Assembly: GCF_020662345.1 (NCBI RefSeq)
Contig: NZ_VMOA01000013.1
Span: 61,550 to 125,549, forward strand
Direction of reading: 5' to 3'
Length of the DNA stretch: 64,000 nucleotides
From: Methylobacterium sp. W2
GTDB taxonomy: Bacteria; Pseudomonadota; Alphaproteobacteria; Rhizobiales; Beijerinckiaceae
Shown here piece after piece: positions 37,154 to 46,000 of the stretch. Position 1 is the first letter of the stretch, and every line of letters starts with the position of its first letter. The notes beneath the pieces were generated by a model, which made no database searches, was not told the DNA's origin, and was given only the letters and a program-made list of their open reading frames with translations. Both the position numbers and the translations under genes were made by a program.

Positions 37154-38212
37154 TCACGAGCCGTTCCCCATGGCCTCGCCGAAGGACTGGACCAGCCTGT
37201 CCTCCAGCCGACCCTTCATGTCCGAGAGGATCGCCATGGCGACGGAGTTCGGCATGGCCGGCTTGTAGGCGCGTTTCTCGGTCAGCGCCGAGTAGATGTC
37301 GCAGATCGTCATCAGCCGCACGGTATCGCCGATGGAGTCCCCGCTGAGGCGGTCGGGATAGCCCGAACCGTCGAGCATCTCGTGGTGATGCCGAACGGCG
37401 CCGAGGGTGAGGGCATCGCAGCCGGCATCCTTCAGCTTCTCGTAGCCGATGACCGGATGGGTGCGCATGATCGCCATCTCGGCATCGTCGAGCCGGCCAG
37501 GCTTGTTGAGGATCTCCAGCGGAATCCGGGCTTTCCCCAGGTCGTGGAGCAAGGCGGCGCGGACGAAGTGATGGCGGTCGTCGGCCGAAAAGCCGAGGTG
37601 AAGCGAGAACTTGGCGGCCACGCCCGCCACCAGCAGGCAATGCTGATAGGTGGCGTCATCATGCGTCCAGACCCGGTCGAGCCAACGGGTCAACCCACCT
37701 TCGCGAACCGCCGCGATGATCGGTTCGAGGCTGGCATCGACCCGCGTCAGGGAGACCGGATCGTTCGACCGCGCCCCGTCGAACAGGCGGGTCAGGACTT
37801 CGGTGGCCCGAGCCACGCCGCGCTCGATGCTCCGAGCCGGCCTCTCGGCCCGGTCCTGGATCACCTGCGTCATCATCGTGCGGGCGACCATGGCGGGGTT
37901 CGTCAGAGCCGAGAGGCAGCAGGTCGCACCGAGATTCCTGGCATTGCGCATGCCGATCTCGCTCATGTTCCGAAGAAGGCAGATGACGGGAACGTCCGCG
38001 ATCCTCAGCCGCGCGAAGGCCCGGCGCATGGCGGAGGCGGCGTCGCGCCGGTCCAGGGTGACATCCGACACCGCCCCGATGGGCACCGGCTTCAAGTCCA
38101 TTGCCGCATCGAATCTTATGACCTTGCAGTCCGCGACGAGGCTCAGCTCGTGGCGCAGGAGTTCACTGCTGTCGGGCCGGTCCGTAATGAGAATGACTGT
38201 CCCATCTAGCAT
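37154..38212 (-). CDS. HD-GYP domain protein (c-di-GMP phosphodiesterase type)
   Basis: 352 residues from the ATG at 38212 (MLDGTVILITDRPDSSELL); the frame is open for 118 codons more, but that part crosses an AT-rich stretch and lacks family features. Residues 1-120 look like a degenerate receiver domain. The HD-GYP core follows: HCLLVAGVAAKFS, AALLHDLGKARIP, MRTHPVIGYEKLKDAG, VRHHHEMLDGSGYPDRLSGD, ICDIYSALTEKRAYKP. The GYP motif is intact, so c-di-GMP hydrolysis is likely. The adjacent AT-rich region is shared with the amine oxidase gene. Confidence 0.88.
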   Translation of the reverse strand: MLDGTVILITDRPDSSELLRHELSLVADCKVIRFDAAMDLKPVPIGAVSDVTLDRRDAASAMRRAFARLRIADVPVICLLRNMSEIGMRNARNLGATCCLSALTNPAMVARTMMTQVIQDRAERPARSIERGVARATEVLTRLFDGARSNDPVSLTRVDASLEPIIAAVREGGLTRWLDRVWTHDDATYQHCLLVAGVAAKFSLHLGFSADDRHHFVRAALLHDLGKARIPLEILNKPGRLDDAEMAIMRTHPVIGYEKLKDAGCDALTLGAVRHHHEMLDGSGYPDRLSGDSIGDTVRLMTICDIYSALTEKRAYKPAMPNSVAMAILSDMKGRLEDRLVQSFGEAMGNGS

Positions 38213-38337
38213 TCGCGCAAAGCCCGAAATCCCACCGATACCCGCAGAGACAACATATGTTGCAAAAGTGGAGAGAAAATTAATTGCATCCTCTAGTGTA
38301 AATTCAAGAGTACAAATGAACCTGTTGGTAAGAAAAC

Positions 38338-39669
38338 CTACATTTCTATCAGAAGGCGATCTGAAAAAATTTGAGTTGCAACCTCTGTGCCCGCTCTCAT
38401 GCCTTCTTGATAGGCTCCGCCGGCGGTTCCCCATTGCAGGCGGGACAGCGCCTCTCCGGCGAACCAGATCTTGTCGGCCAGCGGGGCCTGAAGTTGTCCG
38501 CGTGCCGGAGCGTGTCCGGGCGGGACCACGGCCCATGAACCAAGCGACCAGGGGTCGTGGCGCCATTCGCTGATCGCCGGAATGGCAAGATCGTGCAGGG
38601 CGCGGTGACCGAGATGCTCCGCCAGGACGGCGCGGACCAGGCGGCGGGTGGTATCCGGGTGCCGGTCCCGTGCGTCGAGGGCCCGGATCATCGGCGTGTC
38701 GAGCTCGAACAGGTGGAACGGCGTCCCGTCCACCCGGGTGAGCAGTCCGGGGGGCTTGTGGCGTCCGCCGACCAGGGCGGCGAGGCGGTCGCGACCGAGG
38801 AAGGGCGCGGACGGCCAGTGCAGCACGGCGTGTTCGTAGATCCCGCTGGAGAATCCGTCGATGGCTGCGCGCGTCTCGGGCGGCAGGGAAGGGGTGAAGA
38901 GCGGCGCGGCGCGCAGCACCATCATCGGGATCGTGACGATCACCGCCTTGGCCCGCCGCACCGATCCGTCCGCCGTCTCGACGGTGACGCCCGTCCCCGA
39001 CCAGTCGATGCGGGTTACCGGCGTGTTCAGCGCAATGGGCAGCCCCTGCGCCAGCCGGGTGAGATAGCTACCGAAGCCGCCCGCGATGAAGCGGTTGTCG
39101 CCGTATTCCATGCTGGGAAAATCATGGAGGGAGACCTCCGTCAGGGGCCGCCCGGAGACGAGGCCGTGGACGAGGGCGATGCGCTCGGCCCAGGGGCCGA
39201 GGCCGGGCGGGAGCGCGCTCGAGGCGGGGCGGTCGGGACCGCCGAACCCGGCCTGGGTGGTCAGGGCGCGATCGGCCACGGAGAAGGCGCGGGCATGGGC
39301 GGCGGCCTCGGCCGGGCGCCCCTTCCGGCCCAAAACCAGCAAGTGCCCGTCCTGCGCCGCGATCCGCAGGGGTTCGCCCCGAATCTCGCCCAGTCGCACC
39401 AGCGGGTTGATCGGGCCGGCATGGAGCCAGTGTCCGCCGAGATCCACCGGATGGCCGCGCAGCATCGTGGTGATCAGCCGCCCGCCGACCCTGTCGCGCG
39501 CCTCCAGCACGGCCACCGAGACGCCGCGCTCCGTGAGGGTCCGCGCCGCGGCGATCCCGGCGGCACCCGCGCCGATGACGATCACGTCTGCGTGTTCCGG
39601 CAGGGGGGCGAGGCGTGGGGCGATGCTCGGCCGGAAATGCGCGTGGGCGGGACGGGGTGTCGGGATCAT
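38338..39669 (-). CDS. FAD-dependent amine oxidase
   Basis: 443 residues. The FAD-binding motif VIVIGAGAAGIAAARTLTERG (about 29-49) is followed by EARDRVGGRLITTMLRGHPVDLGGHWLH, and the C-terminal FAD block is KIWFAGEALSRLQWGTAGGAYQEGMRAG. This is the flavin monoamine/polyamine oxidase family. No signal peptide is evident. Substrate unknown; it would release ammonia or an amine from a primary or secondary amine. Confidence 0.9.
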   Translation of the reverse strand: MIPTPRPAHAHFRPSIAPRLAPLPEHADVIVIGAGAAGIAAARTLTERGVSVAVLEARDRVGGRLITTMLRGHPVDLGGHWLHAGPINPLVRLGEIRGEPLRIAAQDGHLLVLGRKGRPAEAAAHARAFSVADRALTTQAGFGGPDRPASSALPPGLGPWAERIALVHGLVSGRPLTEVSLHDFPSMEYGDNRFIAGGFGSYLTRLAQGLPIALNTPVTRIDWSGTGVTVETADGSVRRAKAVIVTIPMMVLRAAPLFTPSLPPETRAAIDGFSSGIYEHAVLHWPSAPFLGRDRLAALVGGRHKPPGLLTRVDGTPFHLFELDTPMIRALDARDRHPDTTRRLVRAVLAEHLGHRALHDLAIPAISEWRHDPWSLGSWAVVPPGHAPARGQLQAPLADKIWFAGEALSRLQWGTAGGAYQEGMRAGTEVATQIFSDRLLIEM

Positions 39670-39938
39670 GCGGAGGAATGTTTCCGAAGGAATGTCCGTG
39701 ATCGGCCAAGCGTGGGAGAGTGCGGGGTGATTCTCTACCAGCCGTTACGGTGGGAGACCATTACACGGACTCGTGCGTGGTCCGCCCGTCATGTCGCATC
39801 GTCGGAGGGATGGTGCCGGGTCGGGAACGACCGGCCGGGGGGTTGCGCCGCAGCGCCGACGACGCCAGAACCCGGCGCTGACGGCCGGGCCTGTGCGGGC
39901 ACCCGTCCTCTCTCGTGCGGAACAAGGATTCGGGCGCC

Positions 39939-40655
39939 ATGCTCATTCAGGCGGCCTACGCTGCGGTCAAGCAGGTGCTCTCGCCGCCCCTGCGCGCGAT
40001 CCTGTGGAAGTCGCTGGCCCTGACCCTCGGGCTCCTCGTCCTGATCTGGGCCGGCCTCACCAAGGCGATCGACTGGTTTCTGGCGAACCATCACCTGTCG
40101 GCGAGCTATCCGTTCCTCGATACCCTGGCGGTGTTCTTCGCCGGTGCGGGCCTGTTCATCGGCCTCGCCTACGTCATGCCGGCGGTCTCGATCCTGGTGG
40201 CGGGTTATTTCCTTGACGATGCCGCGGCCATCGTGGAGCGCACCGACTTTCCCGGAGACACGCCGGGCACGGCTCTGCCGATCGGCTCGGCGATGCTCTA
40301 CGCCCTGCGCTTTGCGGGCCTCGCCCTCCTGGTCAACCTCGTGGCGCTGATCCTGTTCTTCGTGCCCGGCGTGAACCTCGTGGCGTTCTTCCTCGCCAAT
40401 ACCTACCTGCTCGGGCGCGAATATTTCGAACTCGCCGCCGGGCGCTTCCGGCCGATGGCGGAAGCCGGCGCCATGCGCCGGCATTTCAGCCTCACCACCA
40501 TGAGCGCCGGCGCCATGCTGGCGGGCCTGATGGTGGTCCCCGTCCTCAACCTGCTGACGCCGCTCTTCGGCATCGCCCTGATGGTCCATGTCCATAAGGG
40601 GCTCAGTCGGAAAGCGGCCCTGGCCGCCCCGGATATGCGCAAGCGGTTGGGGTGA
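39939..40655 (+). CDS. EI24-domain (CysZ-like) inner-membrane protein
   Basis: 238 residues from the ATG at 39939 (AAGGA 10 nt upstream; a GTG at 39915 would add eight residues). About four to six hydrophobic segments: LALTLGLLVLIWAGL, LAVFFAGAGLFIGLAYVMPAVSILVAGYFLDD, GLALLVNLVALILFFVPGVNLVAFFLANTYLLGREYFELAAGRF. The YLLGREYFELAAGR segment is the family hallmark. CysZ members move sulfate in E. coli, but this relationship is too distant to assign that role. Confidence 0.83.
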   Translation: MLIQAAYAAVKQVLSPPLRAILWKSLALTLGLLVLIWAGLTKAIDWFLANHHLSASYPFLDTLAVFFAGAGLFIGLAYVMPAVSILVAGYFLDDAAAIVERTDFPGDTPGTALPIGSAMLYALRFAGLALLVNLVALILFFVPGVNLVAFFLANTYLLGREYFELAAGRFRPMAEAGAMRRHFSLTTMSAGAMLAGLMVVPVLNLLTPLFGIALMVHVHKGLSRKAALAAPDMRKRLG

Positions 40656-40752
40656 GGTGAGAGAGCTTCGCGGGACGCTTCTGCCGAGCCGATCGATGTC
40701 TTGACGATCCGACGGCCTGTTTCCCCCGCACGAGCGGGACGAAACACCTCGC

Positions 40753-41970
40753 TCATCGGTCCTCCGCGAGTCTGCGAAAAACCATCGCTCCGCCGGTCGC
40801 GGCGATGACGATCAGCACCGCCGCGAACGATATCGCCCCGAACGAAAGCCCGACCTCGTCGATGACGAACCCCGTTGCGACCGGCATCAGTCCGGCGGGG
40901 ACGTAGCCGCCGATGTTGAGAACCGCATTGGCTTCGGCGCGGTGATTGCCCGGTACGTGCAGGCCGATCAGGGTCAGGCCACCGAGTTGGCCAAGTCCCT
41001 GTCCGCTGCCGGCGAGAACAGCCGCGACGACGAGGGCGACGGGATTGGAGGACGTTGCCGCCAGGGCAATGCCCATCATGGACAGGATCGTCGCCGTTGC
41101 ACCGCACAGGAAGATCGTCCGCACGGACAGCCGGCGGGCGGCGAACTGAACGCCGGTCGCGGTCAGGAACATTACGCAGGCCATGCCGCCCGCCATCAGC
41201 GGGCTCGAGACGCCGAGAAGGTGCGCCAGCAGGGAGGGGCCGAGCGCCAGCACGAAGGATGTCGCCGTGATGCCCGGCCCGAAGATCGCGATCCCGAACA
41301 GAAGATGGCGATGGTTGGTTCGTGGCACCTTCGGCAGGTGCAGGCGCCATCCAGGATCGGCGTTCGTGCCATGACGCTGTAATGGCAGGATAAGAATCGC
41401 CGTCAGCGCCGTCAGCAGGACTCCAAACTCGACGGCGAAGATCGGAATGACCGGCTCGGCAAGCGAGAGGGCGATGCCGCCGGCAAGCAGCGGTCCGAGG
41501 CCCGCTCCGAGAACCATGGAGACCGACGCGATCAGGGAGGCTTGCCGCCTTCGGTCAGGTCCACCGAGGTCGACCACCGCCGCCATGCCCGCCGTCACCA
41601 CGACGCCGACGGCGACGCCCGACAGGAAACGCGCGGCGATCAGCATGGTCACCGTATGGGCGCCGGCGAAGAGCAGGCAGGCGACAAGCGCCGCCGCGAG
41701 GCCGGGGAGCAACACGGGCCTGCGTCCATAGCGGTCGGAAAGCTGCCCCGCGACAAGCAGAGTCATCAGCAAACCGACGATATAGGCCGCGAAGATGACG
41801 GTCAGCGTGGCCGAAGAAAAGCCGATCGCGGTCTGCCAGCGCACATAGAGGGGCGTGGCCGAGTTCGAGAGAATGAACACGGCGGTGACGATCCAGGCCG
41901 CAATCCACATTCGCCATGGCGGATGGGCGACCGTGGGGTAACCCACATGAGAGGCGCTGGTCGATGACAC
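40753..41970 (-). CDS. MFS drug/metabolite transporter
   Basis: 405 residues from a GTG at 41970 (VSSTSASHVGYP), picked because GGAGG lies 9-10 nt upstream; the longer frame to 42333 crosses the operators. Twelve hydrophobic segments are apparent, with the MFS loop 2-3 motif GQLSDRYGRRPVLLPG. It is divergent from an ArsR-type repressor with an array of likely operators between them, the standard layout of a repressor-controlled efflux pump. The substrate cannot be inferred. Confidence 0.88.
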   Translation of the reverse strand: MSSTSASHVGYPTVAHPPWRMWIAAWIVTAVFILSNSATPLYVRWQTAIGFSSATLTVIFAAYIVGLLMTLLVAGQLSDRYGRRPVLLPGLAAALVACLLFAGAHTVTMLIAARFLSGVAVGVVVTAGMAAVVDLGGPDRRRQASLIASVSMVLGAGLGPLLAGGIALSLAEPVIPIFAVEFGVLLTALTAILILPLQRHGTNADPGWRLHLPKVPRTNHRHLLFGIAIFGPGITATSFVLALGPSLLAHLLGVSSPLMAGGMACVMFLTATGVQFAARRLSVRTIFLCGATATILSMMGIALAATSSNPVALVVAAVLAGSGQGLGQLGGLTLIGLHVPGNHRAEANAVLNIGGYVPAGLMPVATGFVIDEVGLSFGAISFAAVLIVIAATGGAMVFRRLAEDR

Positions 41971-41987
41971 AGGCAGGTTCCTCCGGG

Positions 41988-42057
41988 AAGTACGATTCGA
42001 GTCGTACTTAGCACTGTTCGATAAATCTCGTACCGCTATGTTCGACAGAACTCGTAC
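41988..42057. promoter_or_regulatory. Operator array between the MFS and ArsR-type genes
   Basis: A dyad with 8-nt arms AAGTACGA (41988-41995) and TCGTACTT (42002-42009) around TTCGAG, then two direct repeats GTTCGA-N5-CTCGTAC (42016-42033 and 42040-42057), 24 nt apart. All share TTCGA and TCGTAC half-sites. They cover the space from just upstream of the MFS start to 22 nt before the regulator start, so both genes could be repressed. Confidence 0.75.
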
Positions 42058-42078
42058 TGATGTGCTACGAGGGCGATC

Positions 42079-42441
42079 ATGGCCTGCTCGCCCAGCACCC
42101 CGGACGACATCCTGCCGCCGCCGTTGCCTGAGCCGGCGCCAGAAGATCTGCGTCTCGACGTCATCATGGGAGCGCTCGCCGACCCCTTGCGCCTCACCAT
42201 CATCCGCAAGCTGCTGCTGGAGTCGGAAGCCTATGACCACACCTGCGGATGGTTCGGCTTCGACCGGCCGAAATCCTCGCTGACCCATCATTTCAAGGCG
42301 CTGCGCGAGGCGGGGCTGATCCGGCAGCGGCAATATGGGCTCGAACGCCGGAGCCGCGTGCGCACGGAAGACGTGGACGAGCGCTTTCCTGGACTTCTAG
42401 ACCTTGTCAGAGCGTGGGACGCATCGCCGACACGTCGTTGA
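42079..42441 (+). CDS. ArsR-type winged-helix transcription regulator
   Basis: 120 residues. The helix-turn-helix core is DVIMGALADPLRLTIIRKLLLE, then KSSLTHHFKALREAGLIRQRQYGLERRSRVRTEDVDERFPGLL. It contains one cysteine (YDHTCGWFGF) and no metal-binding CxC motif, so metal sensing is unlikely. It is divergent from an MFS exporter with clear operators in the gap, and probably represses it and itself. Confidence 0.88.
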   Translation: MACSPSTPDDILPPPLPEPAPEDLRLDVIMGALADPLRLTIIRKLLLESEAYDHTCGWFGFDRPKSSLTHHFKALREAGLIRQRQYGLERRSRVRTEDVDERFPGLLDLVRAWDASPTRR

Positions 42442-42649
42442 GCTGCGAGCCGGGATGGTTACGCTCTTGGCCGGAAACCCGCTCGAGGCTTCAGGGGTAC
42501 GACCGAGACGGCCTCCAACATTCCGACAGCAACCGGAAAGCAGGGTCTGGACTCGATCATCACCAGAGGGCGGCGACGCCTGGGGCGTGGTTGCGGGGCA
42601 GCCTGTCGGATCGGATGGCGATGCGCCCGCATAGCGGCGATGTCGAGGG

Positions 42650-42712
42650 CACCGACATGGACGGCCCGATTACCGCCCATTGTTCATCCGAGAGCCGGAA
42701 CGGCACCGCCAT
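42650..42712 (-). pseudogene. IS5-type transposase remnant (N-terminal scrap)
   Basis: From an ATG at 42712 the minus strand reads MAVPFRLSDEQWAVIGPSM, the usual opening of IS5/IS427-group transposases (FRLSDEQWxxIxPLLP). After that the family likeness is lost and the frame reaches a stop. No terminal repeats were found. Only about 19 residues support this. Confidence 0.4.
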
Positions 42713-42809
42713 TGCAGCCGCCGTCTCATCAAACGGCGGCTCTGGCCCACAAAATCATCGGCTAAGCGACGCCTGGGTCCGGTTCACTCGCCAAGCAGGT
42801 TCAGCAAAA

Positions 42810-42860
42810 GTGGTCACCGCTTTTCTGTCCTGATACCGGCGACGCTTCAAAGGCCCGAGC
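42810..42860. repeat. Dispersed repeat, copy A
   Basis: Reads as GTGGTCACCGCTTTT, then ACCGGCGACGCTTCAAAG and GCCCGAGC. It matches copy B at 48688-48740 with scattered substitutions and small indels. It is a short, non-coding element of unknown role. Confidence 0.45.
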
Positions 42861-42889
42861 ATCCCGGATCGGATGTCCAATCCGCCACC

Positions 42890-44047
42890 CTACCCCCGCG
42901 TCCCCCATCGTACGCCCATTCGGCTCGGGGCCGTCGCGTCGGGGCCGATCGGAGGGCCGCTCGGCCGGGTGACCGGCGGGGAGGATGGCTCCGCGGCCTC
43001 CTCCTCGGAGGCCGTGATCGTCTCCTTGGCAAACTGGCCGGCCTTGCGGAAGGTCCAGAGATAGCCCGGCACGACGGCCGCCATGGCGGTGGGCAGGATG
43101 CCGAGGCTGTCGAGGGTCCGCCCCTCGGCCTTGGCCGCGTCCGAGACCACGTTGTCGGTCTGGAGCAGGGTGACCTGGTCGCGCGTGAGCTTTAGGCTAT
43201 CCGGCAGCAGGCCGAGGCTCAGGGTGTCCACGGTCTCGATCAGGCGGGCCTGCAGCATGGCGAGGGGCTTGGGCAGGTCGACCACGAGGCGTTTGCGCAT
43301 GGTGGTCTTGAGCATGTAGCGGACGAGGGCGTCGAGGGTTTCGATCTCGGGGCCGCCGAGCTCGAAGACCCGGCCCGCCTCGGCCTGCCCGTCCACCGCA
43401 CGGGCGACCGCCTCGGCCACGTCGCCGACGAAGACCGGCTGGAAGCGCGTCCCGGCTCCGGCCAGGGGCAGGACCGGGAGCACGCGGGCGAGGGACGCGA
43501 AGCGGTTGAAGAAGCTATCGCCGGGGCCGAAGACCAGGGAGGGGCGCAGGATCACCGCCCGAGGCTGGGCCGCCAGGACGTTCGCCTCGCCCAAGGCCTT
43601 GGAGCGGGCGTACTCGGACCCGGACCTCTCGTCCGCCCCGATCGCCGAGACATGGACGACCGGCGCGCCGACGCCAGCGGCCGCCCGCGCGATCTCGCCC
43701 GCCCCCTCCGCCTGGAGGTGCAGGAAGCTCTGCTTGCCGCTCTCCTGCAGGATGCCCACGAGGTTCACCACCACGTCGGCGCCCTCCACCGCACGGGCGA
43801 TGGAATCGGGATAGCGCAGGTTCGCCTGGACGGCGACGATCTGCCCGACTTTGCCCAGCGGCTGCAGGAAGAGCGCAAGGTCGGGACGGCGCACGGCGAC
43901 GCGGATGCGATAGCCGCGCTTGGCCAGCGCGCGCACCACGTGGCGCCCGAGGAAGCCGGAGCCGCCGAAAACGGTGACAAGCTGCGATGACGGACGCGGC
44001 AAGGACGGTCCGGCGAAAGGAGAGGTCGAAGCGTCGAAGCCGGTCAT
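42890..44047 (-). CDS. NAD(P)-binding NDUFA9-like protein (complex I-associated SDR family)
   Basis: 385 residues from the ATG at 44047 (MTGFDASTS). Rossmann motif VTVFGGSGFLGRHVVRALAKRGYRIRVAVRRPD, then ADVVVNLVGILQESGKQSF, HVSAIGADERSGSEYARSKALGE (the YxxxK pair) and VILRPSLVFGPGDSFFNRFA. Mitochondrial NDUFA9 is the closest well-known relative; in alphaproteobacteria these proteins are linked to complex I or to quinone metabolism. The last 40 residues are a Pro/Ser-rich tail. Confidence 0.88.
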   Translation of the reverse strand: MTGFDASTSPFAGPSLPRPSSQLVTVFGGSGFLGRHVVRALAKRGYRIRVAVRRPDLALFLQPLGKVGQIVAVQANLRYPDSIARAVEGADVVVNLVGILQESGKQSFLHLQAEGAGEIARAAAGVGAPVVHVSAIGADERSGSEYARSKALGEANVLAAQPRAVILRPSLVFGPGDSFFNRFASLARVLPVLPLAGAGTRFQPVFVGDVAEAVARAVDGQAEAGRVFELGGPEIETLDALVRYMLKTTMRKRLVVDLPKPLAMLQARLIETVDTLSLGLLPDSLKLTRDQVTLLQTDNVVSDAAKAEGRTLDSLGILPTAMAAVVPGYLWTFRKAGQFAKETITASEEEAAEPSSPPVTRPSGPPIGPDATAPSRMGVRWGTRG

Positions 44048-44586
44048 CGCCTGGGTTCCCACCTGTCATCAGAGAAACCCAGCCATGCCCTGTCCGGGGC
44101 GGGGCCGAGCCCGTGTCCGTCACCATCGAGCGTCTCTCACACAACTCCCGCTGCGCAATCGTGCTCCGCGCGAGAACCGACCGTGACCGGGAGTTTGAGA
44201 GGCACTCTGAGTGCGGGGATTACCATCGCTCGCGCATCGATAGCTAGGGGCGTCTGCCGCCGTGCGGGAGGCTCCGGCGACCGGAAACGCGGTCGCCCGG
44301 GGAAACCTCACGGACCGGCCGTCGCGAGCGGCCTCGCCGGCGTCGATGCCGGTCCTGCCGGAACACGATCGTGTCGTGCGGGGCCTGTTTGCCGGAAGAT
44401 TGTCCCGGCATGACCCAAGAAAAAGTATTTCTCTTCCTTTGACTATGCCCCGTCTTCGTCAGACATTCAGCGCACAAAAGCTACAACGCAAGCAAGACTT
44501 CGTTGTGTGCTTGATGTCATAATGTATTCACTTGCGGTCTCAGCATCGATTGGGCCGCACGATGTCTCGAATTCGCGGATAGATGC
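44048..44586. other. Intergenic region, 539 nt
   Basis: Divergent upstream region of the NDUFA9-like gene and sfnG. The part next to sfnG (about 44410-44580) is richer in A+T and is probably its promoter region. A search by eye for a sigma-54 promoter, expected because sfn genes are SfnR-controlled in Pseudomonas, found only a poor candidate with wrong spacing near 44377-44393. No gene is supported. Confidence 0.4.
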
Positions 44587-45696
44587 ATGACTCTCCCGAA
44601 CCATCTCGCCCAGGAGCCGATCCGTTTCGCCTATTGGGTGCCCAACGTGTCCGGCGGCCTCGTCATCAGCAAGATCGAGCAGCGCACCAGCTGGGATGCC
44701 GACTACAACCGCAAGCTTGCCCAGATCGCGGAGGAGGCCGGGTTCGACTACGCCCTGACGCAGATTCGTTTCACCGCCGGCTACGGCGCCGAGTTCCAGC
44801 ACGAATCGGTGGCGTTCAGCCACGCCCTGCTGGCGGTGACCACGAAGCTCAAGGTCATCGCCGCGCTCCTGCCCGGCCCGTGGAACCCGACCATCGCGGC
44901 CAAGCAGATCGCCACGATCAGCCAGCTCACCAACGGGCGTATCGCCATCAACGTCGTGTCGGGCTGGTTCTCCGGCGAGTTTCGCGCCATCGGCGAACCC
45001 TGGCTCGACCATGACGAGCGTTATCGCCGTTCGGAAGAGTTCATCCGCGCGCTTCGCGGAATCTGGACGCAGGACGACTTCACCTTCCGCGGCGATTTCT
45101 ACCGCTACACCAACTATACCCTGAAGCCGAAGCCGGCCGACCCGCAGCCCGAGATCTTCCAGGGCGGGTCGTCGCGCGCCGCCCGTGACATGGCCGCCCG
45201 CGTCTCCGACTGGTACTTCACCAACGGCAACACGCCGGAGGGCATCCGGGCGCAGGTGGACGACATCCAGGCCAAGGCCTCGGCCAACGGGCATTCGGTC
45301 AAGGTCGGCGTCAACGCCTTCGTCATCGCCCGCGACACGGAAGGTGAGGCCCGCGCCGTCCTCCAGGAGATCATCGACAACGCCGACCCGGACGCCGTGA
45401 AAGCCTTCGGCCACGAGGTGAAGAACGCCGGCAAGGCCTCCCCGGAAGGGGAGGGCAACTGGGCGAAATCGAGCTTCGAGGACCTCGTTCAGTACAATGA
45501 CGGCTTCAAGACCAACCTGATCGGCACACCCGATCAGATCGCCGAGCGCATCGTCGCCCTGAAGGATGCCGGTGTCGACCTCGCGCTCCTCGCCTTCCTG
45601 CATTTCCAGGAGGACGTCGCTTATTTCGGCGCCCACATCATCCCGAAAGTGAGGGCGCTCGAGGCCGCACGCGAGCATCGGGCCGAGGCCGCTTGA
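44587..45696 (+). CDS. sfnG: FMNH2-dependent dimethyl sulfone monooxygenase SfnG
   Basis: 369 residues. Luciferase-like barrel with PIRFAYWVPNVSGGLVISKIEQRTSW at the start, AALLPGPWNPTIAAKQIATISQLTNGRIAINVVSGWFSGEF, and PEIFQGGSSRAARDMAARVSDWYFTNG, as in SfnG. It oxidises dimethyl sulfone to methanesulfinate using reduced FMN from a separate reductase, releasing sulfur for growth. It is followed by sfnB 304 nt downstream. No reductase or SsuD gene is adjacent. Confidence 0.92.
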   Translation: MTLPNHLAQEPIRFAYWVPNVSGGLVISKIEQRTSWDADYNRKLAQIAEEAGFDYALTQIRFTAGYGAEFQHESVAFSHALLAVTTKLKVIAALLPGPWNPTIAAKQIATISQLTNGRIAINVVSGWFSGEFRAIGEPWLDHDERYRRSEEFIRALRGIWTQDDFTFRGDFYRYTNYTLKPKPADPQPEIFQGGSSRAARDMAARVSDWYFTNGNTPEGIRAQVDDIQAKASANGHSVKVGVNAFVIARDTEGEARAVLQEIIDNADPDAVKAFGHEVKNAGKASPEGEGNWAKSSFEDLVQYNDGFKTNLIGTPDQIAERIVALKDAGVDLALLAFLHFQEDVAYFGAHIIPKVRALEAAREHRAEAA

Positions 45697-45737
45697 GCGG
45701 CCTCTTTCAACGCCCGCTGACGAGAGCCCCGCATTCC

Positions 45738-45763
45738 CCTCTCCCCGCGTGCGGGGAGAGGGC
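45738..45763. repeat. GC-rich palindromic repeat, copy 2
   Basis: Arms CCCTCTCCCCGC (45738-45749) and its complement (45752-45763), loop GT. Same element as 8074-8101. Confidence 0.8.
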
Positions 45764-45904
45764 CGCGACGACCCGGTCGTCGGCGCGGCGAGGCGGCAGC
45801 CGACGGTGAGGAGGCTTAGCCGAAGGAGCCTCTTTCGGACGCGCCCCCTCACCCTCGCTTCGGCTTCGCCTCCGCTTGCCTCGCCCCCGACAAGGGGGGC
45901 TCGG

Positions 45905-45930
45905 CCCTCTCCCCGCAGGCGGGGAGAGGG
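45905..45930. repeat. GC-rich palindromic repeat, copy 3
   Basis: Arms CCCTCTCCCCGC (45905-45916) and its complement (45919-45930), loop AG, as in copy 1. Confidence 0.8.
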
Positions 45931-46000
45931 GGATCCGGCGGAGGTCTTCAAACGCCCGTTCAAGCCAGCCCATCGTTTGCCCGGTACCCTGGAGCTACTC

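Larger units (their letters stand above)
42442..42889. other. Intergenic region, 448 nt, with mobile-element scraps
   Basis: Between the ArsR-type gene and the convergent NDUFA9-like gene. It contains a transposase N-terminal scrap (42650-42712, minus) and one copy of a dispersed repeat (42810-42860). The long frames crossing it have no family features. Confidence 0.5.
45697..46000. other. Intergenic region between sfnG and sfnB with two repeat palindromes
   Basis: 304 nt. It holds copies 2 and 3 of the GC-rich palindrome (45738-45763, 45905-45930) and, between them, GC-rich sequence with CGGCTTCGCCTCCGCTTG-like text that is common in such mosaic elements. The sfnB ribosome binding site GGAG is at 45991-45994. 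Confidence 0.6.

Noticed and set aside
44377..44393. Possible sigma-54 promoter upstream of sfnG (GGGGCCTGTTTGCC)
   Set aside because: The distance between GG and GC is one short of N10 and the -24 box is not TGGC; not better than chance in this composition.
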